The position numbers and the translations under genes are program-made. A stretch of 64,000 nt of DNA from contig NZ_MSTQ01000014.1 in assembly GCF_001945365.1 (NCBI RefSeq), positions 1 to 64,000 on the forward strand. The letters run 5' to 3'. Every line of letters begins with the position of its first letter. Position 1 is the stretch's first letter. This DNA is from Pseudomonas reinekei. Its GTDB lineage: Bacteria > Pseudomonadota > Gammaproteobacteria > Pseudomonadales > Pseudomonadaceae. The notes under the pieces were generated by a model. It did not search any database and was not told the DNA's origin. It worked only from the letters and a program-made list of their open reading frames with translations. Shown here piece by piece: positions 30,615 through 39,508 of this stretch.

Positions 30615-32264
30615 TCAGGCAGGCATCAGTTCGGTAACAACCCGGCCGCTTTCCATGCGCACCAGCTGGTCGGCGACATCGAAGTAACGGTCATCGTGGG
30701 AGATCACGATGATGGTCTTGCCCAGGCGCTTCAGGTCCGGCAGCAGCTCGGTGTAGAAAATCCGGCGGAAGGTCGGGTCCTGGTCGGCGGCCCATTCGTC
30801 GAACACCAGCACCGGGCGTTCTTCCAGCCAGGCATTGACCAGTGCCAGGCGTTTGCGCTGGCCGGTGGAAAGATCAGTGGTGGTGAAGTTGCCGTCCTTC
30901 ACGCTGACCTTGTGCGCGATCTCCAGGCGTTGCAGGTAGTTGTTGGCATCTTCCGGGATCTGCGTGTCGCCCTGGACCACGTCGTCGAACAGGTAGTAGT
31001 CGGCGAAAATGGTGGTGAACAGCTGGCGATAGTCGTCGCGATTCTGTGCGTCGATGGCCTCGCCGTTGACGCGGATCTGCCCCTGCTGCGGGGTGTACAG
31101 GCCCAGCAGCAACTTGATCAGGGTGGTCTTGCCGCAACCGTTTTCGCCGACGATGAAGGTGATGTCGCCCTGTTTGATGGTCAGGTTGACCGGCCCCAAC
31201 TGGAACGGCGCCGCACCGTCCACCGACGGGAAGGCGTAACGCACGTCCGCCAATTGCAGCGTGTGCACGGCGGGTTTGACGTGGCCTTGATCGCTGAGCA
31301 GCAGGTGCGGCTCAGGGGTGGAAAACTGCTCGGACAATTCGGCGATGCGGCGAAAGGCAATCTGCGCGCGGCTGACGATTGGCAGGGTACTGATCAAGTG
31401 TTCCAGCGGGCCTTTCATGTACAGCAGCACCAGCACGAAACCGCTCATGACGGTCTTGTCGGCGCTCGGCCAGAAGGTTTGCAAGGCCAGCGCCAGGCCG
31501 ATGACCACGAAGAACAGCATCGAACCGAAGGTTTTGGCGATCACGAACGTGTTGATCGAACGGACCTGGGTGTCGCAAATGAATTCGGCGGTGCCCTTGA
31601 TGCCCGAAGTGAACATGCGCTGGCGGCGTGGCCGGTGAATGCGCAGTTCCTTGGCGCCTTCGGCAATTGCGTTGTAGTGCTTCTGCAACTCGTCTTCGGC
31701 CTCACGGGCGGCCATGAAACCCTGCACGCCTTTGCTTTGCGCGTAGGCCTGGATCGCCGTGCCGATCAGGATCGCCGCGACCATGATCAGGAACAACGGC
31801 CACGACAGGATCGCCAGGTAGCCCATGCAACCCAGGGTCACGGTCACGGAAATCGCCAGCGGCGCGAAGGCGAAGGCGAAGTCGCTGATGGTGTCGACGT
31901 CGTGGGTCAGCACCGGGATCAGACGATGGCTGCGATAGCGCTCGATCTGTTCGATTGGCGCCGACAGGACTTTTTCACCCAACTGTTTACGCAGCTTGGC
32001 GATGATGTGCTGGCCGACATAGTTGGTGCCGATGTCGGAGCAGATCGAGCTGGCCAGCGCCAACAGACACAGGCCGGCGAAGAGCGCCACCACGCCCTGG
32101 GTCAGGCCGCTGTCGGAATGCAACGCGTTGTTGATGGTCGCCAGCAACACCGTGACGCTCAGGCCGCCGACCATACCCAGGAAGATGGACGCGGCGACGA
32201 TCAGTCGAAAGGGTTTGAGCAGGGCGAACAATTCGCCGAGGGCGCCGCGTGTGGGCTGGGTCAT
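30615..32264 (-). CDS. pvdE: Ferribactin ABC exporter (permease-ATPase fusion)
   Basis: A 549-aa half-transporter: six-helix membrane domain over about residues 1-300, then an ATPase domain with Walker A VGENGCGKTT (372-381), signature LSTGQ (465-469) and Walker B VLVFDE (485-490). Length matches PvdE (549 aa in P. aeruginosa), which as a dimer exports the acylated precursor ferribactin from cytoplasm to periplasm, where the chromophore is completed. A strict PvdS box lies 42-65 bases upstream, and REP doublets flank the gene on both sides, so it is probably its own transcript. Confidence 0.95.
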   Translation of the reverse strand: MTQPTRGALGELFALLKPFRLIVAASIFLGMVGGLSVTVLLATINNALHSDSGLTQGVVALFAGLCLLALASSICSDIGTNYVGQHIIAKLRKQLGEKVLSAPIEQIERYRSHRLIPVLTHDVDTISDFAFAFAPLAISVTVTLGCMGYLAILSWPLFLIMVAAILIGTAIQAYAQSKGVQGFMAAREAEDELQKHYNAIAEGAKELRIHRPRRQRMFTSGIKGTAEFICDTQVRSINTFVIAKTFGSMLFFVVIGLALALQTFWPSADKTVMSGFVLVLLYMKGPLEHLISTLPIVSRAQIAFRRIAELSEQFSTPEPHLLLSDQGHVKPAVHTLQLADVRYAFPSVDGAAPFQLGPVNLTIKQGDITFIVGENGCGKTTLIKLLLGLYTPQQGQIRVNGEAIDAQNRDDYRQLFTTIFADYYLFDDVVQGDTQIPEDANNYLQRLEIAHKVSVKDGNFTTTDLSTGQRKRLALVNAWLEERPVLVFDEWAADQDPTFRRIFYTELLPDLKRLGKTIIVISHDDRYFDVADQLVRMESGRVVTELMPA

Positions 32265-32305
32265 GGAAGACAGTTCCTTGGGTCGTAAGGCAGATACCCA
32301 GTAGA

Positions 32306-32329
32306 ACGTCTGGTCGAGGGGTTAATTTA
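32306..32329 (-). promoter_or_regulatory. PvdS (iron-starvation) box of pvdE
   Basis: On the minus strand TAAAT, 16 bases, CGT: an exact match to the PvdS promoter consensus, 42 bases before the pvdE ATG. Confidence 0.85.
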
Positions 32330-32370
32330 GAAGCTTGGCGACTGGCGGTGAGGATGCTCACACTGCTGAA

Positions 32371-32466
32371 CCCTGTGGGAGCCAGCCTGCTGGCGATAGC
32401 GGACTGTCAGGCGATATTTTAATCGACTGGAAGTCAGTCATCGCCAGCAGGCTGGCTCCCACAGGG
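32371..32466. repeat. REP doublet
   Basis: CCCTGTGGGAGCCAGCCTGC and its reverse complement frame a spacer with an internal partial palindrome (ATCGACTGGAAGTCAGTCAT). It lies between pvdE and pvdO. Confidence 0.9.
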
Positions 32467-32481
32467 GGAAAGTGGTGCGCC

Positions 32482-33360
32482 TTAGAAGTGGCGCACTACA
32501 CGAAAGCCCATCCAGTCTCCACGCTCTTGCGGGTACTGGCTGTTGCGGTTGCCCGAGCGGGAGAACACCGGTGCTTCACCCCAGTCGTTGCCGCGGATGC
32601 GCACCGCTTCGCAGTTCGGTTCCAGCCAGGCGCTGCCGTCGGTGGGCGCGCCGATGTAGTTCGGGTGTTCGCAATCTTCGACCCATTCGTAGACGTTGCC
32701 GTGCATGTCGTACAGGCCAAAGGCATTGGGCGGGTAGCTGCCCACCGGCGAGGAGTAGCTGTAGCCGTCTGCCGGGCCGTAGGTGTTGGCGTGCCTGGCG
32801 ATGCTGTATTGCTTGCCTTCATCGAACGGGAAGGGGAACGGCCCCTTGGTGCCGCCACGTGCGGCGTATTCGCGCTGGGCTTCGCTGACCATGCTGTATT
32901 TCTGCCCGGTTTTGTTCGACAGCCAGGCGACGTAGTTTTTGACGTCATCGAAGTTCATGCACACCGCCGGCTGGCGCGGGCTCTGTGGATAACGCGGCTT
33001 GCTGGCGATGCACTCGCGACCGGGGCGGGTATCGCCGTTGGCGATGGTCACACCGCTTTCCTTCACGTAGCTGTCCCACTCGCCGGCGGTGATCTGGAAA
33101 CGGCTCATGGCGAAGGGCTTGGCGAAGGTCACATCATGCATCGGCCCTTCATCGGGCTCGCGGCCGACTTCGTCATCGGGCGTGCCCATGGTGAAGGTGC
33201 CGGCCGGCAGAACGACCATTTCCGGGCAGTGCTTGCAGTCCTTGAAGACCTTGCCCGGTGGCGGGGCCGTGGCGGCGCTGGCAGCAATGGGCAGCAGGCC
33301 GGCCATGAGGGCGGACAAGGCGATGGCCTTGAGCGGCAGAGTCAGCAGATCAGTGTTCAT
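32482..33360 (-). CDS. pvdO: Periplasmic pyoverdine maturation protein, FGE-sulfatase fold
   Basis: A 292-aa protein with a Sec-type signal peptide (about 1-29, LLPIAASA) and a formylglycine-generating-enzyme/sulfatase-modifying domain. Visible family marks are MVVLPAGTFTMGT near residue 48, the central MHGNVYEWVEDC and the end GDWMGFRVVRHF. In P. aeruginosa and P. fluorescens PvdO is needed to oxidise dihydropyoverdine to the mature chromophore in the periplasm. It is downstream of pvdN on the same strand with a REP doublet between, and shows no PvdS box of its own, so it probably depends on the pvdM promoter. Confidence 0.94.
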   Translation of the reverse strand: MNTDLLTLPLKAIALSALMAGLLPIAASAATAPPPGKVFKDCKHCPEMVVLPAGTFTMGTPDDEVGREPDEGPMHDVTFAKPFAMSRFQITAGEWDSYVKESGVTIANGDTRPGRECIASKPRYPQSPRQPAVCMNFDDVKNYVAWLSNKTGQKYSMVSEAQREYAARGGTKGPFPFPFDEGKQYSIARHANTYGPADGYSYSSPVGSYPPNAFGLYDMHGNVYEWVEDCEHPNYIGAPTDGSAWLEPNCEAVRIRGNDWGEAPVFSRSGNRNSQYPQERGDWMGFRVVRHF

Positions 33361-33407
33361 GGGTCATCTCGATCAAAGAAAAAAGCGGGTGTCGTACGAG
33401 GTCCAAT

Positions 33408-33498
33408 GTGGGCGCGAGCCTGCTCGCGAAATCGGTCGAACCGGTAGCATCGATGATGGATGTGGCGGCCCCATCGCGAGCAGGCTCGCTCCCACAGG
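33408..33498. repeat. REP doublet
   Basis: GTGGGCGCGAGCCTGCTCGCG and CGCGAGCAGGCTCGCTCCCAC as arms. It lies between pvdN and pvdO, within what is probably one transcript. Confidence 0.9.
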
Positions 33499-33514
33499 GT
33501 TCAGCGTCATGCCG

Positions 33515-34795
33515 TCATGCTGTTTTATTCAGCAGCGCCATGAGGCGGTCGATTTCGTGTTCGCTGTTGAGCAGGCCGGGGGCGATACGGATTACCGGGC
33601 CGGCGTCACGGTCGACCGAGTCGCAGACCACGCGGTTCTGCATCAGCCCCGCGGCGACTTTTTCGCAGTCCCTATCCTTGATCCGGAAGAACGTGAAACC
33701 GGCCGACAGCTGCGGACTGTGCGGGGTGACCAGTTCGATTCGTGGCTGTTCCAGCAGGCGATTCTTGGCATAGGTGTTGAGTTCGTGAATGCGCGCCTGA
33801 ACGCCGGCCTTGCCCAGCACCAGGTGCAGCTTGAACGCTTCGTCCACCGCCCAGCGGTGTTCGAAACTGTGATAGCCGCCGGGGGTCATGAGGGTGGCGA
33901 AGTCGGTGGCTTCGCTGAAGGTCGGAATGATCGGTGTGACGTCCCTGACCTCGGCCGAACGCGCGCAAATGATCCCGGTGCCCCGGGGGCCGAACATCCA
34001 TTTGTGGGTGCCAGCGATGAAAAAATCGCAATGCATGTCGGGGAAGTCCATGTTCTCGACGCCAAAGCCGTGCACGCCGTCGACCACATAAAGGATGCGG
34101 TCCTTTTCATCGCGCTGACGGTTCAGCGCTTCGACCAATTTGCCGATTTCACCGATCGGCAGTTTCACGCCACTGCCCGATTGCACCCAGGTCATGCCCA
34201 ATACGCGGGTTTGCGGGCGGATGCCCTTGGTGATCGCGTCGAGTACTTCATCCACGGAAATGTCGCGACTGTTCTCGAACAGCTTGAGCTTGCGCACCTT
34301 TGTACCCTGGCGTTGCTGCCGGAATTCCAGGGTGTAGTGGGTGGAGTAGTGTTCGTGTTCGCTGACCAGGATTTCCTGCTCCGGGCGCACATGAATGCCG
34401 CCGTAGATCATCGCCAGGCCTTCGGTGGTGCTGCCGGTCAGCGCGATCTGCTCAGGCTTGGCGTTGAGATAACGCCCGGCCCAGACCCGCACGTTGTGCT
34501 CGCGTTTCTCGGTTTCCTGCAGGTCCCAGTCCATGGCGCGGCCGGGGTTGCGGTCGAGGTTGGCGCGGTGCATGTCGATCGCGTTACGCACCGGTGTCGG
34601 GTGCGAGGTCACCAGGAAATTGGCGAAGTGCAGGTAGTCCGGGTCCTGAGTGAACAGCTGGCGCAGTTGTGCCCATTGGCCCTTGGGCGACGGATGGGGA
34701 TGGCTGGCCAGCGCCGGAAGATTCACGCCGGCAGTCAGTGGAAGACCGGCGGCGAGAATGCCGGCCTGCTTGAGGAATGAACGACGGTTGGTCAT
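33515..34795 (-). CDS. pvdN: Periplasmic PLP-dependent enzyme of pyoverdine maturation
   Basis: A 426-aa protein from the ATG at 34795; a longer in-frame start at 34825 would add ten residues before the signal. The amino end reads MTNRRSFLKQAGILAAG, a twin-arginine export signal, so the folded, cofactor-loaded enzyme reaches the periplasm. The body is a class V aminotransferase/NifS fold; the PLP lysine is in AGTHKWMFGPRG. PvdN is reported to convert the chromophore side-chain glutamate of pyoverdine to succinamide. The gene follows pvdM by 29 bases and precedes pvdO, the standard pvdMNO order. Confidence 0.95.
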   Translation of the reverse strand: MTNRRSFLKQAGILAAGLPLTAGVNLPALASHPHPSPKGQWAQLRQLFTQDPDYLHFANFLVTSHPTPVRNAIDMHRANLDRNPGRAMDWDLQETEKREHNVRVWAGRYLNAKPEQIALTGSTTEGLAMIYGGIHVRPEQEILVSEHEHYSTHYTLEFRQQRQGTKVRKLKLFENSRDISVDEVLDAITKGIRPQTRVLGMTWVQSGSGVKLPIGEIGKLVEALNRQRDEKDRILYVVDGVHGFGVENMDFPDMHCDFFIAGTHKWMFGPRGTGIICARSAEVRDVTPIIPTFSEATDFATLMTPGGYHSFEHRWAVDEAFKLHLVLGKAGVQARIHELNTYAKNRLLEQPRIELVTPHSPQLSAGFTFFRIKDRDCEKVAAGLMQNRVVCDSVDRDAGPVIRIAPGLLNSEHEIDRLMALLNKTA

Positions 34796-34824
34796 GGTTT
34801 CGACTTCGCTTGGCAAACGTGGCA

Positions 34825-36174
34825 TCAGTTTCTGGCGACCGGTCGGGACGATTTCTCGACCTGGTCCCAGACCCGCAGGAAGTTGCCGCCCCAGAGCTTG
34901 GCGATGTCGGCCTCGCTGTAGCCGCGGCTGATCAGCTCGGCGGTGACATTGCGTGCTTCGCTGACATCCTTCCAGCCATCGATGCCACCGCCATCGTTGA
35001 AGTCGGAGCTGATGCCGACGTGATCGATACCGATTTTTTTTACCGCATAGTCAATCGCGTCGCCGTAATCCTTGAGGGTCGCCTTGGGTTCTTCGTCGAC
35101 GATGGCGTAGAGCTGGCTGGCGTATTCGCCGAAGCGTTGCTCGGACCAGACGGTGATGATCGGGTCACCCGGCATCAGCGCCATCTCAAGACCTTGCAAC
35201 GGTTGCAGATCGAAACGCGCACGCAGGGCGTTGAGTTTGTCCTGGGTGGCCTGGCTCAGGGGACGGATGTAGGTCGGGAAACCGACAATCTGCACCACAC
35301 CGCCACTGTCCTTGATCAGCTGCATTTCGTGGTCGCTGAGGTTGCGCGGAATATCCACCAGCCCGCGCGGCGCCGAATGCGAGGCGACCATCGGCGTGCG
35401 GCTCAAGCGTGCGACTTGCTCCAGGGCCTTGGTCGACATCTGCGACACATCGATGATCACCCCCAAATCATTGAGGCGGTGCACCGCTTGTTTGCCGATG
35501 TCAGAGAGCCCGCCGAGGGCGTCCCGCGAATCGTTGAAGAACGGCAGTGGCCGCGACGAATCGGCCCAGGCGTTGTTGCCCACATAACTGAAGCCGAACA
35601 TGCGCATGCCCCGCGCGGCCCATTTGTCCAGGGCGTTGAGGTCGTTGCCCAGGGGATAGGCGTTGAGCATGCTCATGAAAATCGCGAACTTGCCTTCGCC
35701 ATGCAGGCGGCGGAAATCGTCGGGGGTGTAGGCGATGGCCACCTGATTGGGGAAGTCACGCACCAGCGTGGTGATGATCTTGTAGCGGGTTTCCTGCTCG
35801 AAGCGCGCTTCTTCGATGAAGCCGGCGGTGGGGCGGTGCGGCGCGTTGGGGCCGTTCCAGATTTCCGGCCAGCCGAAGATGGTCAGCGCTGCCCCCGACA
35901 GACGACCGCGCCCGGCTTTGACCAGGTCGAACTGGCCGCTGCCGTCCTTGTCGGCTTCGTTGCCGGCGGTACCGAAGTCCATCGGCACGGTGATGTGGCT
36001 GTCGAACGAGAGAAGGCGTTCATGCAGTTCATCGGCCTGTTTCATCACCTTGACCGGGTAACCGGGGTTGTCCTTGAACACGTAATCCCAGGCCGCGAAG
36101 CCGGCACCTGCGCTGATCGCCAGGGCCAGCGGCAGGCCGATGTAAAGAGCCTTTTTCGAACGTGGTTTTGTCAT
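34825..36174 (-). CDS. pvdM: Periplasmic dipeptidase-like pyoverdine maturation protein
   Basis: A 449-aa protein starting MTKPRSKKALYIGLP at 36174; the open frame extends upstream to 36504 but that part crosses a PvdS box and a REP element and is not family-like. One amino-terminal hydrophobic segment (about 9-29) acts as signal or anchor. The rest is a membrane (renal) dipeptidase fold: FDSHITVPMDFG near residue 57, SHSAPRG metal-site segment, HVGISSDFNDG near the end. PvdM is required for periplasmic oxidation of ferribactin together with PvdP; a peptidase reaction has not been shown. It heads pvdMNO and has a strict PvdS box. Confidence 0.94.
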   Translation of the reverse strand: MTKPRSKKALYIGLPLALAISAGAGFAAWDYVFKDNPGYPVKVMKQADELHERLLSFDSHITVPMDFGTAGNEADKDGSGQFDLVKAGRGRLSGAALTIFGWPEIWNGPNAPHRPTAGFIEEARFEQETRYKIITTLVRDFPNQVAIAYTPDDFRRLHGEGKFAIFMSMLNAYPLGNDLNALDKWAARGMRMFGFSYVGNNAWADSSRPLPFFNDSRDALGGLSDIGKQAVHRLNDLGVIIDVSQMSTKALEQVARLSRTPMVASHSAPRGLVDIPRNLSDHEMQLIKDSGGVVQIVGFPTYIRPLSQATQDKLNALRARFDLQPLQGLEMALMPGDPIITVWSEQRFGEYASQLYAIVDEEPKATLKDYGDAIDYAVKKIGIDHVGISSDFNDGGGIDGWKDVSEARNVTAELISRGYSEADIAKLWGGNFLRVWDQVEKSSRPVARN

Positions 36175-36236
36175 TGCCGTCTCAGTCAGGTTCGCCTTCG
36201 AGGTGCAGGCGCAGGGGCCTTTGCTATCTGGGGGGA

Positions 36237-36260
36237 ACGAGCGGCGGAGCCGGAAATTTA
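36237..36260 (-). promoter_or_regulatory. PvdS box of pvdMNO
   Basis: Minus strand TAAAT, 16 bases, CGT, exact to consensus; the CGT end lies 62 bases before the pvdM ATG. It is divergent from the pvdP box at 36358. Confidence 0.85.
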
Positions 36261-36277
36261 GGTGTCTGTGCTGGCCT

Positions 36278-36353
36278 CTTCGCGAGCAGGCTCGCACACA
36301 TTGAATCTTCGGTATTTGCAGAAATCCCTGTGGGAGCGAGCCTGCTCGCGAAG
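36278..36353. repeat. REP pair in reversed orientation
   Basis: CTTCGCGAGCAGGCTCGC on the left and GCGAGCCTGCTCGCGAAG on the right. Compared with the doublets at 3212 and 49619 the two units point the other way (GTGGGAG tails face inward). It separates the divergent pvdM and pvdP promoters. Confidence 0.8.
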
Positions 36354-36357
36354 CTTT

Positions 36358-36381
36358 TAAATTTGTTGGGGCAACAAACGT
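36358..36381 (+). promoter_or_regulatory. PvdS box of pvdP
   Basis: TAAAT at 36358-36362, 16 bases, CGT at 36379-36381, an exact consensus match 46 bases before the pvdP ATG chosen here. It overlaps an open-frame extension, which argues against the upstream TTG start at 36388. Confidence 0.87.
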
Positions 36382-36426
36382 TCTAGCTTGGATAAAGCCT
36401 GCTTCATGGCTGACACAGGTAGGGCA

Positions 36427-38046
36427 ATGACGATTTCTCGACGAGGGTTCATGGCGGGTCTGGCGCTGACCAGCGCTGCCGTGCCTGGGGCTTTTTATGG
36501 GCATCGCGAATGGACGAAGCCGGACCCGACGATCACGCCGGGTGAGGCTTCATTCGATGTGGCGGATGTCGCCGGCCAGCGCTTGGCGGATACGCTGCGC
36601 GGTGTCTGGCAGATTCGTTTCGAGGGCCGTGACGCCGGGCTTGAGGGCTTGCCGCTGGACGGGCTGGAAGTGTTTCTCGACATCGGTCACAAAGGCCGTG
36701 GGCTGATCGGTCATCTCGACACGGCCGAACGTTTGCGTTCCAGCGAACAACCTCGCTACCGGGTGCTCGGCGATCTGGCCGGGGTCAAACCGGCGCCGTT
36801 GAGCTGGCGCCTGGTCAGTGCCAACGGGCGCTGTGATTACGAATTCAGCATGGCGCTGGACGAAGTCTGGGCCGGGTTCGGCAATGCCGGCAGCGGTTCG
36901 CTCAGCGGTCGCGTGCTGGATCTGGATCGGCCCTTGATGCTGACGGCGCAGGACAACCGTTTTGTCGCCGTGAAAAAAGTCTTTCCCGAAGCCCGCGAGC
37001 GCACCGGTCTGAATCCACCGTTGTTGGCATGGCTGACGTCTCAGGAGCATCGCCTGTTTCACCAGCTCTGGCATGCGTCACGGGACAAGTGGCACAGCTT
37101 GCCCGAAGACAAGCGCAGCGCCTTGCGCGGTATCGGCTGGCAGCCTGGCCCCCGGGACCAGGAGCGTGATGCCCGTGGCAAACGCAAGGATCGCAATGGC
37201 TCGGGCGTGGATTTTTTCTTCATGCACAGGCACATGCTCGGCACCGCGCGCTCACTGCAGGATTTGCCGTCGTGGACGCATTTCCCGCTGCCGCAACCTG
37301 AACTGGCCCGGGACCGCATCGGCTTCGCCAACTACTTCGACAACCATGACGGCACGGCGCTGCCGCCGACCTGGCTGGCCGAGGACGATGACGAGTACTC
37401 GCAATGGGTCAGCGACATCAAGACCGCCGAGACCTACCACAGCAATTTCCAGGTTTGGGAATCGCAGTATCGCGATCCGCGTTATTTGTCGAAGCTGACG
37501 CTGGGGCAGTTTGGCTCCGAGGTGGAGTTGGGCTTGCACGACTGGCTGCACATGCGCTGGGCCTCGGTGCCGCGTGATCCGTCCAATGGCCAGCCGGTGC
37601 CGTTCGCCCGCGCTCCGGCGGATTTTTCCGCGCGTTGGTATGCGCCGGAAAACGACTTTCTGGGTGACCCGTTTTCGTCCCATGTAAACCCGGTGTTCTG
37701 GCATTTTCATGGCTGGATCGATGATCGCCTGGAAGACTGGTTCCGCGCCCATGAGCGTTTTCATCCGGGGGAGGTCAGTCGGCTTGAGGTCAATGGCGTG
37801 CCGTGGTTTGCGCCGGGGCGCTGGGTCGAGATCGACGACCCGTGGCTCGGCCCGAGCACCCACGGTTGCAGCACCACGCCAGGGTTGCAGGCCGGCAAGT
37901 CGGTGGAAATGGACCCGGAAACCATGAAGCTGGCGCTGCGGATTACCTTTGGCGAGGATGACAAGAAACTCGCCGACCTGTTCCGCAAAGTGCCGCAACG
38001 GCCGTGGTATGCGCGGCATTTGAAGGCCAGGCAAAGTCAGGCCTGA
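36427..38046 (+). CDS. pvdP: Periplasmic pyoverdine tyrosinase
   Basis: A 539-aa protein from the ATG at 36427. The start is set by the twin-arginine signal ISRRGFMAGLAL right after it and by the PvdS box upstream; longer frames begin at 36388 or 36406. The carboxy-terminal half is a copper tyrosinase: histidine-rich helices around LFHQLWHASRDKWH and FFFMHRHMLG (first copper) and LHDWLHMRW and NPVFWHFHGWIDDRLEDW (second copper). The first half is a beta-barrel-like domain. PvdP oxidises the ferribactin tyrosine and drives ring closure to the dihydroxyquinoline chromophore. Length is close to P. aeruginosa PvdP (544 aa). It is divergent from pvdM. Confidence 0.95.
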   Translation: MTISRRGFMAGLALTSAAVPGAFYGHREWTKPDPTITPGEASFDVADVAGQRLADTLRGVWQIRFEGRDAGLEGLPLDGLEVFLDIGHKGRGLIGHLDTAERLRSSEQPRYRVLGDLAGVKPAPLSWRLVSANGRCDYEFSMALDEVWAGFGNAGSGSLSGRVLDLDRPLMLTAQDNRFVAVKKVFPEARERTGLNPPLLAWLTSQEHRLFHQLWHASRDKWHSLPEDKRSALRGIGWQPGPRDQERDARGKRKDRNGSGVDFFFMHRHMLGTARSLQDLPSWTHFPLPQPELARDRIGFANYFDNHDGTALPPTWLAEDDDEYSQWVSDIKTAETYHSNFQVWESQYRDPRYLSKLTLGQFGSEVELGLHDWLHMRWASVPRDPSNGQPVPFARAPADFSARWYAPENDFLGDPFSSHVNPVFWHFHGWIDDRLEDWFRAHERFHPGEVSRLEVNGVPWFAPGRWVEIDDPWLGPSTHGCSTTPGLQAGKSVEMDPETMKLALRITFGEDDKKLADLFRKVPQRPWYARHLKARQSQA

Positions 38047-38106
38047 GCAGCGCGTTATCGTTCGATCGCTGGCTTGCCAGCGATGGCGACCGGACAAGCA
38101 CCGCAA

Positions 38107-39501
38107 CTACAAAACCTGCCACTCCCCCCCAAGCGCCTTGTACAACGCAATGCTCGCCTGCATTCGCGACAACCGCAGCTGCACATTCAAGTCTTGCGCT
38201 GCATACAGCGTGCGCTGGGTCTCCAGCACCGTCAGCCAATCCTCTGCACCCGCCTCATAGCGACGCTGGGCAAGGTCGAACGCGGTTTGGGCCTGGTTCA
38301 GTTCTTCGCTTTGCCACCGCCGCTGTTCGTCCAGCCCGCGAATGCTGTTGAGCGCTTTTTCCACATCAGCGAAACCGTTGATGATCGCGCCACGATAGGT
38401 TTCCAGCAGTTCTTCCTGGCGGGCCGTGGCCTTGTCGCGCTCGGCGCCCAGGCGACCATTGTTGAACACCGGCGCGAGCAATCCGGCCGTGAGGTTGTAG
38501 AAGGGGCTGCGCAGAATGTCATTCGCGCGGTCGGCGCCGGAGCCGATTTCCGCGCTCAGGGTGACGGTCGGCAACATGGCAGCGCGGGCGACGGTGACGT
38601 CGGCCTGGGCCGCGGACAATTGCGCTTCGGCGCGGGCGATGTCCGGGCGGCGGCTGAGCAATTGGCTGGGCACGCCGGCATCGATGGCCGGCCATGACAA
38701 CTGATCAAAGCGTTCCTGACCGAGTGCCAATTCCTGCACCGGACGACCGAGCAGGGTGGCGAGGCTGATCTGCGCATCCCTGGCCTGTTGCTGCACCAGC
38801 GGCAATTGCCGTTGCTGCGCCGCCACCAGGCTTTTCTGCTGCGCCAGTTCCAGCGCCGTTGCCGAGCCCGCGTCAAAACGCGTTTGCACCAGTTTCAAGG
38901 CATTCTGCGCGTTGGCCAGATTCAGTTCGGCAATGCGGCTCTGCTCTTGCAGCGACAATGTTTGTGCGTAGCCGCTGGCCACACCACTCAACAGCGTCAG
39001 CTCCACCGTGGCCTGATCAAACTCGCTGGCGCGCAGGGCAAATTGCGCACTGTCGCGGGAGGCGCGCTGGCCACCCCAGAAATCAATTTCGTAGCTGGCT
39101 GTGAGGTTGGCGTCAAAGTAGTCCACAGCCTTATTGCTACTGTCGGCATCTAGTTGGCTGTAACCGTCGCCGCGCAGCAGCTTCTGCCGGTTGGCGTTGA
39201 GCCCGGCCTTGACCTCCGGCAACTGCGAACCCCCGGCGACCACGGTTTCGGCCTGTGCCTGGCGCACCCGGGCGATGGCGGCGGCCAGGTCGTGGCTGCC
39301 GTCGCGGGCCTGCTCGATCAGGCGTCCCAGTTGCGGGCTGCCGAAGCGGTTCCACCATGGCTGGTTGTCGCGGGTGGCGCCGGCGGTGTGCGGCGATTGC
39401 CAGGCGGCGGGCGCCGTAATGCCGCTGTCCGGGCGCTGGGCAGGGCTGGCGCAGGCGCTGAGCAACAGGCACATGGTCAACAGGCTGAGTGGCGGCTTCA
39501 T
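38107..39501 (-). CDS. opmQ: Outer-membrane channel of the pyoverdine efflux pump
   Basis: A 464-aa TolC/NodT-family lipoprotein starting at 39501, where MKPPLSLLTMCLLLSACAS gives a lipobox (LLSAC) with the modified cysteine near residue 18. Two repeated coiled-coil halves of the outer-membrane efflux protein family follow (for example LIEQARDGSHDLAAAIARV and the later QSEELNQAQTAFDLAQRRY). It forms the exit duct for PvdRT, which secretes new pyoverdine and recycles it from the periplasm. The start is 7 bases after the pvdT stop, so pvdR-pvdT-opmQ is one operon. Confidence 0.95.
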   Translation of the reverse strand: MKPPLSLLTMCLLLSACASPAQRPDSGITAPAAWQSPHTAGATRDNQPWWNRFGSPQLGRLIEQARDGSHDLAAAIARVRQAQAETVVAGGSQLPEVKAGLNANRQKLLRGDGYSQLDADSSNKAVDYFDANLTASYEIDFWGGQRASRDSAQFALRASEFDQATVELTLLSGVASGYAQTLSLQEQSRIAELNLANAQNALKLVQTRFDAGSATALELAQQKSLVAAQQRQLPLVQQQARDAQISLATLLGRPVQELALGQERFDQLSWPAIDAGVPSQLLSRRPDIARAEAQLSAAQADVTVARAAMLPTVTLSAEIGSGADRANDILRSPFYNLTAGLLAPVFNNGRLGAERDKATARQEELLETYRGAIINGFADVEKALNSIRGLDEQRRWQSEELNQAQTAFDLAQRRYEAGAEDWLTVLETQRTLYAAQDLNVQLRLSRMQASIALYKALGGEWQVL

Positions 39502-39508
39502 CAATCGA

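Noticed and set aside
28861..32288. Long plus-strand frames opposite fpvA and pvdE (28861-30408 and 30510-32288)
   Set aside because: They are antisense to well-conserved genes and show no recognisable family; the second crosses a REP doublet.
36174..36504. Longer amino terminus for PvdM
   Set aside because: The extension runs through the pvdM PvdS box, a REP pair and the divergent pvdP start.
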